A stretch of DNA of 37,973 nucleotides from Patescibacteria group bacterium (lineage in GTDB: Bacteria; Patescibacteriota; Microgenomatia; Levybacterales; UBA12049), in the NCBI GenBank assembly GCA_026004395.1, contig BPJB01000001.1, forward strand, positions 225,370-263,342, written 5' to 3'. The notes under the pieces are model-generated. The model made no database searches, was not told the origin of the DNA, and saw nothing but the letters and a program-made list of their open reading frames with translations. Positions 8,342 through 17,880 of the stretch are shown here, one piece after another; position 1 is the stretch's first letter; each line of letters starts with the position of its first letter. The translations under genes were made by a program, and so were the position numbers.

Positions 8342-10072
8342 ATGCAACAAGAACAGATTAGAAATTTCGCAATTATTGCGCATATAGATCATGGTAAATC
8401 GACACTTTCTGATCGATTGCTTGAGATTACCAATACAGTCTCAAAGGATAAACTAAGTGAGCAGTTTCTAGATCAGAATCCTATCAGTAGAGAGCGGGGC
8501 ATTACAATCAAACTTGCTCCTGTTAGGATGCATTATACACTAAGTGGCGTAAGTTATGAACTCAACTTGATTGACACGCCAGGTCATGTTGATTTTTCTT
8601 ATGAAGTATCACGGACTCTAGCAGCATGTGAAGGAGCGATTCTGCTTGTAGATGCTACTCAAGGCATTCAGGCGCAGACAGTTGCGCATTTCTATGCTGC
8701 CAAGAAAGAAGGACTGGTGATGATACCGGTGATTAATAAAATTGATCTTCCTAATGCAATGACAGCAACAGTTATGAAAGAGCTTGTGGATATTTTTGGA
8801 TTTCAAAAAGATGAGATTTTATTAATCTCAGCAAAGACAGGAGAGAACGTTCCTCAACTTCTTGAAAGAATAGTACACAAAATCCCAGCTCCATCAGGCA
8901 ATCCTCTAGGTACTCTCAGAGCTTTGATTTTTGATGCAGTCTATGATGAGTATCGAGGAGTTGTTACGTATATACGTATTATTGATGGCAGTCTTAAAAA
9001 AGGTGATAAAGTAACTTTTTATCAAAGTAACGTTACGTCGGAAGTGACTGATATTGGTTATTTCTCGCCTTTTCTTAGATCTAGTGAAGAACTAACCACA
9101 GGTGAAATAGGATATGTTATCTGTGGAATTAAAAATATCAGAGAAGCTCGTGTAGGAGATACAATAATCAGTTTTGGAGGAGTTGCTAAACCTTTGCCGG
9201 GCTACACAACACCCAAACCTATGGTCTTTTTTGGCATGTATCCAAAAGATCAAAAGAACTTTATTCATCTTCGTGATGCTTTAGGTAAACTTTCTCTTAA
9301 TGACACAGCTATCACCTACACTGAAGAGTATTCAGCATATCTTGGTAGTGGTTTTAGAGTGGGTTTTCTGGGTTTACTCCATGCGGAAATTGTCAAAGAG
9401 CGACTCCAGAAGGAATTTGGACTAGATTTACTGCTTACTATGCCACAAGTTTTATACAAAAGAGAAGATGATGGAAGAATATTAGAACCGTATATGTTGC
9501 TTACCGTGTATGTTCCCAAAGAATATGTCGGAGGGATTATGACAGTTTGTCAAAAGCGAAAAGGAATTCTCGTTGATATGCAGTATCATGAATCGTATGC
9601 TACTCTTTCTTACGAGATGCCTTATACCATGTTTGTGCGAGGCCTATCAGCAGAGTTAAAATCTATATCCAGCGGATATGCCAGTATTGACTATGAACTT
9701 TTAGATTATAAAGAGGCAGATCTTGCTCAACTTGAGGTACGTATTAATGATAATCCAATTGATGTGTTATCGGAACTTGTTTATAAAGATGAGGCAATAT
9801 CTCTCGCGCGGGAGAAAGCGGTAAAACTCAAAGAATCGCTTCCCCGTCAACAATTTAGACAGATTATACAAGCTGTTGTCAATGGCAATATTGTAGCCCG
9901 TGAAGAGATACCTCCTTTTAGAAAAGACGTGCTTGCCAAGATGAGTGGAGGAGATAGAACTCGTAAAGATAAGCTTCTTGAGGCACAAAAGAAAGGTAAA
10001 TCTCGCTTGTTCCAACAAAGTAAAATTCATCTTCCACAAGAAGCACTGTACTCAATTATTGAAAATTCATAG
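8342..10072 (+). CDS. lepA: Elongation factor 4 (LepA) GTPase
   Basis: LepA/EF4 is a ribosome-associated translational GTPase. It is implicated in 30S biogenesis and in back-translocation under stress. The G1 motif AHIDHGKST is at residues 13-21. The switch region with RERGITIK, G3 DTPGHVD and G4 NKIDLP follow. The C-terminal domain unique to LepA ends with GGDRTRKDKLLEAQKKGKSR, which separates it from EF-G and TypA. The 576 residues are slightly short of the usual 600. The gene stands alone, with its stop 4 bases from the convergent surface-protein gene. There is no Shine-Dalgarno. A -10 element ends 9 bases before the ATG, consistent with a leaderless message. It occupies the place after rpsL-rpsG where fusA often lies, but domain content clearly says LepA. 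Confidence 0.96.
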   Translation: MQQEQIRNFAIIAHIDHGKSTLSDRLLEITNTVSKDKLSEQFLDQNPISRERGITIKLAPVRMHYTLSGVSYELNLIDTPGHVDFSYEVSRTLAACEGAILLVDATQGIQAQTVAHFYAAKKEGLVMIPVINKIDLPNAMTATVMKELVDIFGFQKDEILLISAKTGENVPQLLERIVHKIPAPSGNPLGTLRALIFDAVYDEYRGVVTYIRIIDGSLKKGDKVTFYQSNVTSEVTDIGYFSPFLRSSEELTTGEIGYVICGIKNIREARVGDTIISFGGVAKPLPGYTTPKPMVFFGMYPKDQKNFIHLRDALGKLSLNDTAITYTEEYSAYLGSGFRVGFLGLLHAEIVKERLQKEFGLDLLLTMPQVLYKREDDGRILEPYMLLTVYVPKEYVGGIMTVCQKRKGILVDMQYHESYATLSYEMPYTMFVRGLSAELKSISSGYASIDYELLDYKEADLAQLEVRINDNPIDVLSELVYKDEAISLAREKAVKLKESLPRQQFRQIIQAVVNGNIVAREEIPPFRKDVLAKMSGGDRTRKDKLLEAQKKGKSRLFQQSKIHLPQEALYSIIENS

Positions 10073-10076
10073 AGTT

Positions 10077-11201
10077 TTAGAGTGTAAAGAAGAGAATTGC
10101 TCCAATAATACTTAACACCGTGAAGAATGCTCCAATACCAATCACTGTTGCTCCCGGTCCTGGTGCTTCTAATGTTGGTGTAGGAGTATCAACTCCAGTT
10201 GTTGGTGTTGTGGGTGTAGAAGTTGCAGTCGGTGTGAGTGTGCCTGTGGGTGTGGCTGTTGGTTCACCGGCAATCGTAACAGTTGTCTGACAACTTTGTG
10301 CAGAGCTGACACCACCTTGATCATCGGTAAGCAGTGCTTGAGCTGTGTATTGTCCCGCAGCTGTATAGGTGTGTGTATAATTTGTATTTATGTTTTTAAC
10401 ACCAAGATTTTCAGTGTAATTGATGACATTATTATCTCCATAGTTTATTGTGACTTTTTCAATTGTTCCATCAGCATCGCTACCTACAACATTGAATGTG
10501 ACATCGACTGGAGCAGAAGTAGAAGCTACTGTGGCAGTGAATGCAGAGCAAACTGGTAGAGTATTTCCCGCTGTTACAGTAGGTGTAGGAGTTAGGGTGG
10601 GTGTTGTTGTTGGGGTTGGTGTTGGAGAGGTTTCACCTCCAATGGATATTGCAGCAGGAGATGTGCTGGAGAGAACATTTTCGCTTGCTTGATCTTGTGG
10701 TCCTATTGAAAGAACTTGAGTCTGAGTAGGTCCAAACGTAATTTGTGTAGGTGTATCGGTTGGTTCTTTGGCGACAAATTGGAAAGTAGCAACTTTTGTT
10801 GGTGTCTGAATTGCTTTAGTAGGATCTGAACCGACAGAAAGTGTTACGAGAATTTTCCCATCCTCATATACAGGTCCTTCAGTTACAGAAGGAAATGCTA
10901 GAGTATTTGGTTCGAAAGCTTTTCCTTGAGTGCCTGATGCAGTTGCAAGTTTAGTTGAATCGTAGAGAATTTCTAGTCTCACGAAGGATACAAGATTGCT
11001 ATTGGGATTTACCATAAGATCAAGTGATACGACATCGCCAACGTTTACTGAAGATGTTGCGGGAGTAAACGAGAGTGTCGTTGCAGCTTGTGCTCTTGAT
11101 CGGATCTCTTGTTGCTGTTGAATGAAATAGAGTGTTAAAGGAATGGCAACAAGAAGGATCAAGATAAATCCAATGAGTAATAGTTTTTTGGCAGAAAACA
11201 T
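10077..11201 (-). CDS. Surface protein with cohesin-like and PKD-like domains, membrane-anchored at both ends
   Basis: I do not know a precise function; the architecture suggests a cell-surface adhesion or scaffolding protein. Residues 5-27 form a hydrophobic signal anchor followed by QQQQEIRSRAQA, which looks like a signal-peptide junction. Residues about 42-187 resemble a cohesin fold (SVNVGDVVSLDLMVNP, FVRLEILYDSTKL, ATFQFVA). A Pro/Thr-rich linker (192-210) leads to a PKD-like Ig domain (about 217-311; SDADGTIEKVTINYGD, YTHTYTAAGQYTAQALLTDD). A second Pro/Thr linker (313-345) precedes a C-terminal hydrophobic helix (352-373). No dockerin is seen in this window. The Pro/Thr tracts make low-complexity DNA at 10190-10260 and 10565-10630. 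The gene is single, convergent with lepA and divergent from groES. Confidence 0.82.
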   Translation of the reverse strand: MFSAKKLLLIGFILILLVAIPLTLYFIQQQQEIRSRAQAATTLSFTPATSSVNVGDVVSLDLMVNPNSNLVSFVRLEILYDSTKLATASGTQGKAFEPNTLAFPSVTEGPVYEDGKILVTLSVGSDPTKAIQTPTKVATFQFVAKEPTDTPTQITFGPTQTQVLSIGPQDQASENVLSSTSPAAISIGGETSPTPTPTTTPTLTPTPTVTAGNTLPVCSAFTATVASTSAPVDVTFNVVGSDADGTIEKVTINYGDNNVINYTENLGVKNINTNYTHTYTAAGQYTAQALLTDDQGGVSSAQSCQTTVTIAGEPTATPTGTLTPTATSTPTTPTTGVDTPTPTLEAPGPGATVIGIGAFFTVLSIIGAILFFTL

Positions 11202-11233
11202 ATATTTAAAATTATTGAGATGTTACTCTTCTT

Positions 11234-11263
11234 ATCGTAGAGTAATATAAGATCAAGTGTCAA
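11234..11263 (-). promoter_or_regulatory. Promoter of the cohesin/PKD surface gene
   Basis: The minus strand reads TTGACA (11263-11258), an 18-base spacer, then TACGAT (11239-11234). The predicted leader is about 25-30 bases and lacks a clear Shine-Dalgarno. Confidence 0.55.
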
Positions 11264-11316
11264 CCCCAGTATATAAATGCGTGTAAAATGAATTTGTTAA
11301 ACTCAACTATAGGGTA

Positions 11317-11345
11317 TTGACAAGAAAGGAAACTTACGCTATAAA
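11317..11345 (+). promoter_or_regulatory. sigma70 promoter of groES-groEL
   Basis: A consensus TTGACA (11317-11322), a 17-base spacer and TATAAA (11340-11345) form one of the best promoters in the window. The predicted start point, about 7 bases downstream, falls inside the CIRCE-like repeat that begins at 11346. Confidence 0.85.
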
Positions 11346-11372
11346 TTAGCAGTGTAATTAACCGAGTGATTA
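11346..11372 (+). promoter_or_regulatory. Degenerate CIRCE operator (HrcA site)
   Basis: TTAGCAGTG, nine bases, then GAGTGATTA compares with the CIRCE consensus TTAGCACTC-N9-GAGTGCTAA. It matches 14 of 18 positions with exactly the 9-base spacer. It lies immediately after the groES -10, where CIRCE elements normally sit. HrcA repression with heat induction is the implied regulation. No hrcA gene is in this window. Confidence 0.65.
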
Positions 11373-11393
11373 TCTAAACAAAAAGAGATTCTT

Positions 11394-11705
11394 ATGGCAA
11401 GCAAAACATCAACAAACATATCTATAAAACCGCTTTTTGATAACGTTTTAATCAAACCAGAAGAAGCAGAGGAGAAAACACCAAGTGGGATTATTCTTCC
11501 TGATACAGCCAAGGAGAAACCCCAAATAGGTACTGTAATGGCAGTTGGCAATGGTCATGTTACACCAGAGGGTAAAACACTTCCTATGGCAGTTAAGGTA
11601 GGTCAAAAAGTTATGTATAAAAAATGGGGAGGAAACGAGATAAAAGTTGGATCTGAGGAATGGATGATTGTTAAACAAGATGATATATTAGCAATCGTTG
11701 ATTAA
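11394..11705 (+). CDS. groES: Co-chaperonin GroES
   Basis: GroES forms the heptameric lid of the GroEL folding chamber. The 103-residue protein is slightly longer at the N-terminus than the usual 95-97. It shows the family start SIKPLFDNVLIKPEEAEEKT, then the mobile loop around residues 27-40 (TPSGIILPDTAKEKPQ) with the GroEL-binding Ile-Ile-Leu, and a C-terminal MIVKQDDILAIV. groEL follows 15 bases downstream, making a standard groESL operon. The 5' leader of about 45 bases starts within the CIRCE-like operator and has only a weak purine stretch (AAAAGAG) before the ATG. Confidence 0.97.
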   Translation: MASKTSTNISIKPLFDNVLIKPEEAEEKTPSGIILPDTAKEKPQIGTVMAVGNGHVTPEGKTLPMAVKVGQKVMYKKWGGNEIKVGSEEWMIVKQDDILAIVD

Positions 11706-11712
11706 AGGAGGT
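11706..11712 (+). promoter_or_regulatory. Shine-Dalgarno of groEL
   Basis: AGGAGGT, within AAAGGAGGT, lies 8 bases before the groEL ATG. It directly follows the groES stop codon and explains strong internal initiation in the operon. Confidence 0.85.
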
Positions 11713-11714
11713 AA

Positions 11715-13379
<1,665 letters not shown>

Positions 13380-13388
13380 TCAAGAAGT

Positions 13389-13444
13389 AATCCGTTAAAT
13401 CGCATTTGATTAACTAAATATATTTGCGATGAAGCGGATTTTTT
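13389..13444 (+). terminator. Intrinsic terminator of groESL
   Basis: AATCCG and ATCGCA on the left arm pair with TGCGAT and CGGATT on the right arm across a small internal loop, followed by a run of six T. The T run overlaps the stop codon of the convergent pyrophosphatase gene, so the hairpin may serve both directions. Confidence 0.75.
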
Positions 13445-13988
13445 AGTGCTGAAGAAATGCCTTAAGTTGATTGAAAGCTATAGCTCGGGGTGATGTTTGG
13501 TCATATTCATAATCAGTCATTTCTGCTCGTACTTTGGAATACCCTTGAGGAATAAAAATATTGTCCCAACCAAATCCTTTCTTTCCACTGGGCTTTAGCG
13601 CAATTTGTCCTCTCACTTCCCCTTTAAAGAAATGCATGTTTTTTCCATCATGATACCCTATTATTGCTTGGGCAATAGCATCTCGTGAATTAAAGAGATT
13701 AACAATATCACAAATTTTTTCACTTCCAAGTTCTTGAATGAAGAACTTAATTAATGGTCCTGGTAGTCTATTCATAGCGGAAATCACAAGTGACACATCA
13801 TCTAAAAATAATGGCTTTTTAAGTAAATTATAGGCTGTACTCGTTTTATGACTAATTACCTCTTGCAGATCTAATGATTGGATTTCAGGAATTACGATTG
13901 ATACAACCTCAACGTTGTATCCCAACAGTCTGCTCATATGTTTTGCCTTCCCAGGATTGCTTGTAATATAAGAAATCGAGTTTATCAT
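13443..13988 (-). CDS. Non-canonical purine NTP pyrophosphatase (RdgB/HAM1/ITPA family)
   Basis: The family hydrolyses dITP, XTP and related deaminated nucleotides to the monophosphate and pyrophosphate, keeping them out of DNA and RNA. The 181-residue protein shows the N-terminal SNPGKAKHMSRLLG and an acidic segment ending in a Leu/Asp-rich LDLQEVI. The conserved LFLDDVSLVISAMNRLPGPLIKFF follows, and then GKKGFGWDNIFIPQGYSKVRAEM. The motif style with GPLIKFF resembles the archaeal/eukaryotic ITPA branch more than E. coli RdgB; this is an impression from reading, not an alignment. Its ATG shares one base with the murJ stop, so it is translated as the second gene of a murJ operon. Confidence 0.88.
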   Translation of the reverse strand: MINSISYITSNPGKAKHMSRLLGYNVEVVSIVIPEIQSLDLQEVISHKTSTAYNLLKKPLFLDDVSLVISAMNRLPGPLIKFFIQELGSEKICDIVNLFNSRDAIAQAIIGYHDGKNMHFFKGEVRGQIALKPSGKKGFGWDNIFIPQGYSKVRAEMTDYEYDQTSPRAIAFNQLKAFLQH

Positions 13989-15652
13989 TAGGGATTTGTG
14001 CGATTGGCATCAATAACTTCTCCGCTCTTTTTGAGTATTTCGCGCCAGTTACCGACGCGTTGCATTATCAGAAGATATGTGGTCGCCTCTCTAATCTTAA
14101 AAATCCAGGTAAGAAAAAGATAAAAAGAAAGTCCTGCACAGCTTGAAATCCCTGTCAGAATAATAAGATTTACTGTTCGTGTTGTATCAATGACAAATTT
14201 ATCAAGAATTTTAATAGGAACATAAAGTGCTACGCCTGTTAGGATGGTGGTAAAGAAAAATTTCAATAGAGATTTTGCAAGAGAAGATTTATTAAATCCA
14301 CCTATTTTTTTATCAAGCAATACAAAAAGCAAAAACAACTGAAGTATATTTGCTAAAGAAAATGCCAGTGCGACACTTTCTATTCCTAAGTGATTTAATA
14401 TTACAAAAATATAGCTTAAGACAATAAGAAACAGTGTTGATATGGTGCTGGTGAGAAGCGGAATAGTTGAATTATGAAGAGCATAAAAAGCGCGATAAAA
14501 TAATACAATCAATCCTTGTGCAAATATAGAGAGTGAAAGGAATGCCAGTGTCCGTCCGGTAATTAATGTTGCTTCCCAATCGAACATATCAGCTCCATAA
14601 ACCAAACGTACAATGGGTATTCGCAAGACAAGAATAAGTGCTGATATTGGAAGAATAAGATAAAGCATTTGATTAAAGCTACTAAGGAACGTAAGTTTAA
14701 AATTTTCAAGATTGTTTTTCTCGCGTGAGAGAACTGGAAAAGCAGCCTGAGAAATGCTAAAACCAATGAGGGATACAGGTGCAAACATTAGTACTTTGGC
14801 ATAGTCAAAGAGAAGATGCATACGTCCGGGATCAAGCATAAAGCCTATGACAGATGCAAGCGCAATTGTGCCCGCTTGTTGAACTGCAACTTGGATTGTT
14901 CGAGGCCACATAAGAGAAAATATTTTTTTCACTCCTTCATGATGCCAAAGAAGTGATGAGGGAGTGAAGGAAAATCCTATTTTTCGTGCCAGAGGAATTT
15001 GAAAAAGCAGATATATTGCAGCACCAAAGATAACACCAAGTGGAGCAGAGTAAATTCCAAAGGTATTGTGAAGAAGAAAGATTCCAATAATAATTCCTAA
15101 ATTATAAAATGCTGCTGCAAATCCTGGGAGAAAAAAATGGTTATATGACTGAAGTAAAGCTGTAAAAAATGTTCCGATGATAAAAATAAATTGTCCGATA
15201 ATTAAAAGTCGCATTAGATTTGCCATTAGATCCATTTGATCTATTGAAAAATTTTTTCCTAGATTGAAAAGTTGAAGAAAAAACGGAGCAAAGATAAATA
15301 GCACAAAAGATATCAGAAGAAAAATAATTAAACCCAACGTAAGAAGTGTTGAAGCCATTGAATGAGCTTCTTTTTCTTGCCCCTTTGAAAGATAATCTGA
15401 GAAAATGGGAATAAATGCTGATGATAAAGCAGCCGCAATAATCAGTTGAAAAAAAGTATCAGGAAGAATAGATGCGTAATTATAAAGACCCAATTCATTT
15501 GTTGCTCCAAATATAGAGACCAGAAGCCGATTACGAAACAATCCAAGAATTTGTGAAATGATGACAGTAGCCATGATGACATATGCCGCTGAGAGAATGT
15601 TGGTCTGTCTTTTGAGAAGCATTGTAATTCCTTTGCGAATAATCTCTGTCAT
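13988..15652 (-). CDS. murJ: Lipid II flippase MurJ (MviN family)
   Basis: MurJ moves lipid II across the cytoplasmic membrane for peptidoglycan synthesis. The 554-residue protein is almost entirely transmembrane, with about 14 hydrophobic helices. The family start is recognisable: AAYVIMATVIISQILGLFRNRLLVSIFGA, then LYNYASILPDTFFQLIIAAALSSAFIPIFSDYL. A second block, KIFSLMWPRTIQVAVQQ, is also typical. The ATG at 15652 is used here; a later ATG (MLLKRQ, 10 residues in) is an alternative. The pyrophosphatase gene overlaps the stop by one base. Its presence implies that the cell makes its own peptidoglycan. A clear promoter was not found; TAATAT lies 9 bases before the ATG. Confidence 0.93.
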   Translation of the reverse strand: MTEIIRKGITMLLKRQTNILSAAYVIMATVIISQILGLFRNRLLVSIFGATNELGLYNYASILPDTFFQLIIAAALSSAFIPIFSDYLSKGQEKEAHSMASTLLTLGLIIFLLISFVLFIFAPFFLQLFNLGKNFSIDQMDLMANLMRLLIIGQFIFIIGTFFTALLQSYNHFFLPGFAAAFYNLGIIIGIFLLHNTFGIYSAPLGVIFGAAIYLLFQIPLARKIGFSFTPSSLLWHHEGVKKIFSLMWPRTIQVAVQQAGTIALASVIGFMLDPGRMHLLFDYAKVLMFAPVSLIGFSISQAAFPVLSREKNNLENFKLTFLSSFNQMLYLILPISALILVLRIPIVRLVYGADMFDWEATLITGRTLAFLSLSIFAQGLIVLFYRAFYALHNSTIPLLTSTISTLFLIVLSYIFVILNHLGIESVALAFSLANILQLFLLFVLLDKKIGGFNKSSLAKSLLKFFFTTILTGVALYVPIKILDKFVIDTTRTVNLIILTGISSCAGLSFYLFLTWIFKIREATTYLLIMQRVGNWREILKKSGEVIDANRTNP

Positions 15653-15768
15653 AGGTGTCTGATATTAAAATGGATAAAAGTTGATACACCTTTCTTGAGT
15701 AATAACACATTCATAGCAAATAAAAATTAGGACAAAAAAATAAAAAAAACTTAGAGCAAGCTCAGAAG

Positions 15769-15797
15769 TTGTTTTTTAAAGTATATCATGCTAAAAT
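15769..15797 (+). promoter_or_regulatory. Promoter of rpsT
   Basis: TTGTTT (15769-15774), a 17-base spacer and TAAAAT (15792-15797) with the extended TGC form the promoter. The ATG is only 6 bases downstream, which predicts a leaderless mRNA. Confidence 0.7.
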
Positions 15798-15803
15798 ACT
15801 GTT

Positions 15804-16166
15804 ATGCCAGTCTTAAAACACGCAAAGAAGAAGTTGAGACAAGACATTAAAAGAACCCGTGCAAATAAACGTATTAAATCACTTTATAAACAACTTCTTA
15901 AAAAAGCCAAAGAAAATCCCACAGCAGAAGCAGTAAGTGTTGCATTTAAAGCTATTGATAAAGCAGCAAAGAGAAATGTTATCCATACAAATAAAGCTGC
16001 GCGTCTCAAATCAGCTCTTTCTAAAATATATGCAGGGTCACTAAAGAAGGAACAAAACGTTGAAGATAAGAAAAAAGAAGCAAAAACTTCAGAAAAGACG
16101 GCTAAAAAAACAACTTCAACTACTAAGCTTTCAACCAAAACTAAAAAGGCAGCTGAGAAAAAATAA
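15804..16166 (+). CDS. rpsT: 30S ribosomal protein bS20 with Lys-rich C-terminal extension
   Basis: bS20 is a helical 16S rRNA-binding protein of the 30S body. Residues 1-80 match the family (MPVLKHAKKKLRQDIKRTRANKRIKSLYKQ at the start, then AAKRNVIHTNKAARLKSALSK). Residues about 81-120 are an extra tail of Lys, Thr, Ser and Glu without hydrophobic residues. Typical bS20 is about 85-90 residues, so the tail adds roughly 35. No Shine-Dalgarno is present; the extended -10 lies 6 bases before the ATG. serS follows 43 bases downstream from its own promoter. Confidence 0.93.
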   Translation: MPVLKHAKKKLRQDIKRTRANKRIKSLYKQLLKKAKENPTAEAVSVAFKAIDKAAKRNVIHTNKAARLKSALSKIYAGSLKKEQNVEDKKKEAKTSEKTAKKTTSTTKLSTKTKKAAEKK

Positions 16167-16174
16167 ACTCTTCA

Positions 16175-16203
16175 TTGACCGTATCTAGTAAAAGAGATAT
16201 AAT
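16175..16203 (+). promoter_or_regulatory. Promoter of serS
   Basis: TTGACC (16175-16180), a 17-base spacer and a perfect TATAAT (16198-16203) are followed by the ATG 6 bases later. This is the clearest leaderless promoter in the window. Confidence 0.85.
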
Positions 16204-16209
16204 CCCATC

Positions 16210-17475
16210 ATGATTGATCTTAGTCTTCTGCGTGAAAATCCTCAGGCTATTCAACTTGCAGCTCTTCATAAAGGCGTAACAATTGATGTAGATCATATAC
16301 TTGAGATTGATCAGAAATATCGTGAATTAACGATTTCTGTGCAGACATTGCGTGAAGAACGTAACCGCTTGGCAAGATTAGCTGCTTTGTCAGAGGAAAA
16401 AGAGCGCAAGAAAGCGATAGAAGAAGGCAGAAAACTTAAGATTCTTCTAGAACAAAAAGAACATGCATTATCAGCAGTGAAAGATGAATTGCAACGTATG
16501 CTCCTTTCTATACCGAATCCTGCTAAGCCTGATGTGAAAGTTGGCAAGGATGATTCTGAAAACGAAGTTATAAGGAAGTTTAAAGAGCCCACAAAACTTT
16601 CATTCAATCCTAGAGATCATGTTGAATTGGGTGAAATATTGGATATTATTGATATTGAACGAGCCGCTAAAGTAGCGGGTGCTCGGTTTGCCTATCTTAA
16701 AAATGATGGTGTATTGCTTGAATTGGCATTGGTAAAATATGCATTTGATTTTCTCATAAAGGAAGGCTTCACTCCTGTTATCACTCCAGTTCTTATCAAA
16801 AAAGAGGTTATGAGAGGTCTTGGTTATATGGAACATGGGGGAGAAGAAGATATGTTTTACATACCCACTGACGATTTAATACTTGTTGGAACTGCAGAGC
16901 ATGCACTTGTCCCAATGCATATGAATGAAGTATTAAATAGTAAAGAACTTCCTAAACGCTATGTAGGATTTTCATCTGCATTTCGTCGAGAAGCAGGATC
17001 ATATGGTAAAGATACACGTGGGATTTTACGGGTGCATCAATTTGACAAGGTTGAGATGGTCAGCTTTGTTGAACAAAACAAAGATGATGATGAACATGAG
17101 TATTTATTAGGATTAGAAGAAAAATTGTTTCAATCGCTTGAGATTCCTTATCAGGTAGTAAAGATGTGTACAGGAGATCTTGGATTCCCTGCAGCGCGTA
17201 AATTTGATTTAGAGGCATGGATTCCTTCTCAAGGAAAATACCGTGAAGTGACGTCTGTATCTACAGTAACTGATTTTCAGTCACGCCGTCTTAATATTCG
17301 CTATAGATCAGCTGATCAGACACTGTTCGCATATGTTCTTAATGGTACGGCATTTGCTATTGGAAGAACAATTATTGCTGTTCTTGAAAATTATCAACAG
17401 GAAGATGGTAGTGTTGTCATCCCTGAAGTATTGCGGAATTATATAGGCAAAGACATTCTCAAACCCCGCGTTTAG
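16210..17475 (+). CDS. serS: Seryl-tRNA synthetase
   Basis: This class II synthetase charges tRNA-Ser. The 421-residue protein has normal length. The N-terminal 105 residues form the antiparallel coiled-coil arm that grips the tRNA-Ser variable arm (Glu/Lys-rich, residues about 35-100). The catalytic domain carries the TAEHALVPMH block and motif 2 (FSSAFRREAGSYGKDTRGILRVHQFDKVEM). Motif 3 is near the end (NGTAFAIGRTIIAVLENYQQEDGSVVIPEVL), where the catalytic Arg follows AIG. It is transcribed from its own TTGACC/TATAAT promoter as a probably leaderless message. Downstream is a long non-coding stretch. Confidence 0.97.
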   Translation: MIDLSLLRENPQAIQLAALHKGVTIDVDHILEIDQKYRELTISVQTLREERNRLARLAALSEEKERKKAIEEGRKLKILLEQKEHALSAVKDELQRMLLSIPNPAKPDVKVGKDDSENEVIRKFKEPTKLSFNPRDHVELGEILDIIDIERAAKVAGARFAYLKNDGVLLELALVKYAFDFLIKEGFTPVITPVLIKKEVMRGLGYMEHGGEEDMFYIPTDDLILVGTAEHALVPMHMNEVLNSKELPKRYVGFSSAFRREAGSYGKDTRGILRVHQFDKVEMVSFVEQNKDDDEHEYLLGLEEKLFQSLEIPYQVVKMCTGDLGFPAARKFDLEAWIPSQGKYREVTSVSTVTDFQSRRLNIRYRSADQTLFAYVLNGTAFAIGRTIIAVLENYQQEDGSVVIPEVLRNYIGKDILKPRV

Positions 17476-17780
17476 TGTTTTTATTGAGTTTTTTATTACC
17501 TATTAGAATTAGGATTGTTTTATTGTCCAACATATAATACCTCAGATCTTATCTTTTCTTCTCTATTTTGTAACAAATAAGTAATAAACATATTTATTAT
17601 TTTTTGCTTTTCTCTCAATCTAAACATCAATATTTGAAGCTGATAAATTTTCTTGACACAAAAATCAAAAAGTACAATGATAAAAAGAGATATAGATGAA
17701 TAAGAAAAAGTAAAAGCAAGCAATGCACATACGCAACTTTTATCTTTGCAAATCCCCAATTTAATTATAACGAAGGGGAA
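17476..17780. other. Non-coding AT-rich stretch downstream of serS
   Basis: No convincing gene is seen on either strand. It contains T-rich runs after serS (no strong hairpin), a perfect TTGACA at 17653-17658 without a good -10 at 17 bases (AATGAT), and TATAAC at 17766-17771 close to the small basic-protein gene. The last two may be alternative promoters for that gene, giving leaders of roughly 110 or 20 bases. Confidence 0.5.
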
Positions 17781-17781
17781 G

Positions 17782-17791
17782 GGAGGTGATC
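17782..17791 (+). promoter_or_regulatory. Near-perfect Shine-Dalgarno of the 23-residue protein
   Basis: GGAGGTGATC is fully complementary over ten bases to the canonical bacterial 16S 3' end (GATCACCTCC) and lies 5 bases before an ATG. It is the longest such match in the window and is what identifies the short reading frame as a gene. Confidence 0.8.
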
Positions 17792-17796
17792 TGTTA

Positions 17797-17868
17797 ATGG
17801 CAGCAAAAGCAAAGAAGCGCACAACCAAGAAGACAGCAACCAAACGCACTACAAAGAAGCGAAAGTAA
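17797..17868 (+). CDS. 23-residue Lys/Arg-rich basic protein
   Basis: The predicted product begins MAAKAKKRTTKK and ends TTKKRK; 12 of its 23 residues are Lys or Arg, and the rest are Ala and Thr except the initiator Met. It has no acidic or aromatic residue and no hydrophobic core, so it should be unfolded alone and bind nucleic acid. The composition resembles tails of histone H1-like bacterial proteins, or small basic ribosome-associated proteins such as bTHX; I cannot assign either. The support is a ten-base Shine-Dalgarno five bases upstream and a dedicated terminator at 17901-17930. An antisense reading frame over the same bases is a mirror of the Lys/Arg codons. The isolated unit implies strong, independent expression. 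Confidence 0.72.
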   Translation: MAAKAKKRTTKKTATKRTTKKRK

Positions 17869-17880
17869 AGTTGTTGCTCA

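Noticed and set aside
10190-10630. Repeated short units that look like a tandem or CRISPR-like repeat
   Set aside because: They are codon-level Pro-Thr linker repeats in frame with the surface protein; spacing is irregular and there are no spacers.
10296-10692. Plus-strand frames antisense to the surface-protein gene
   Set aside because: They are products of repeated Pro/Thr codons read backwards (Val/Gly-rich), with no homology and no start signals.
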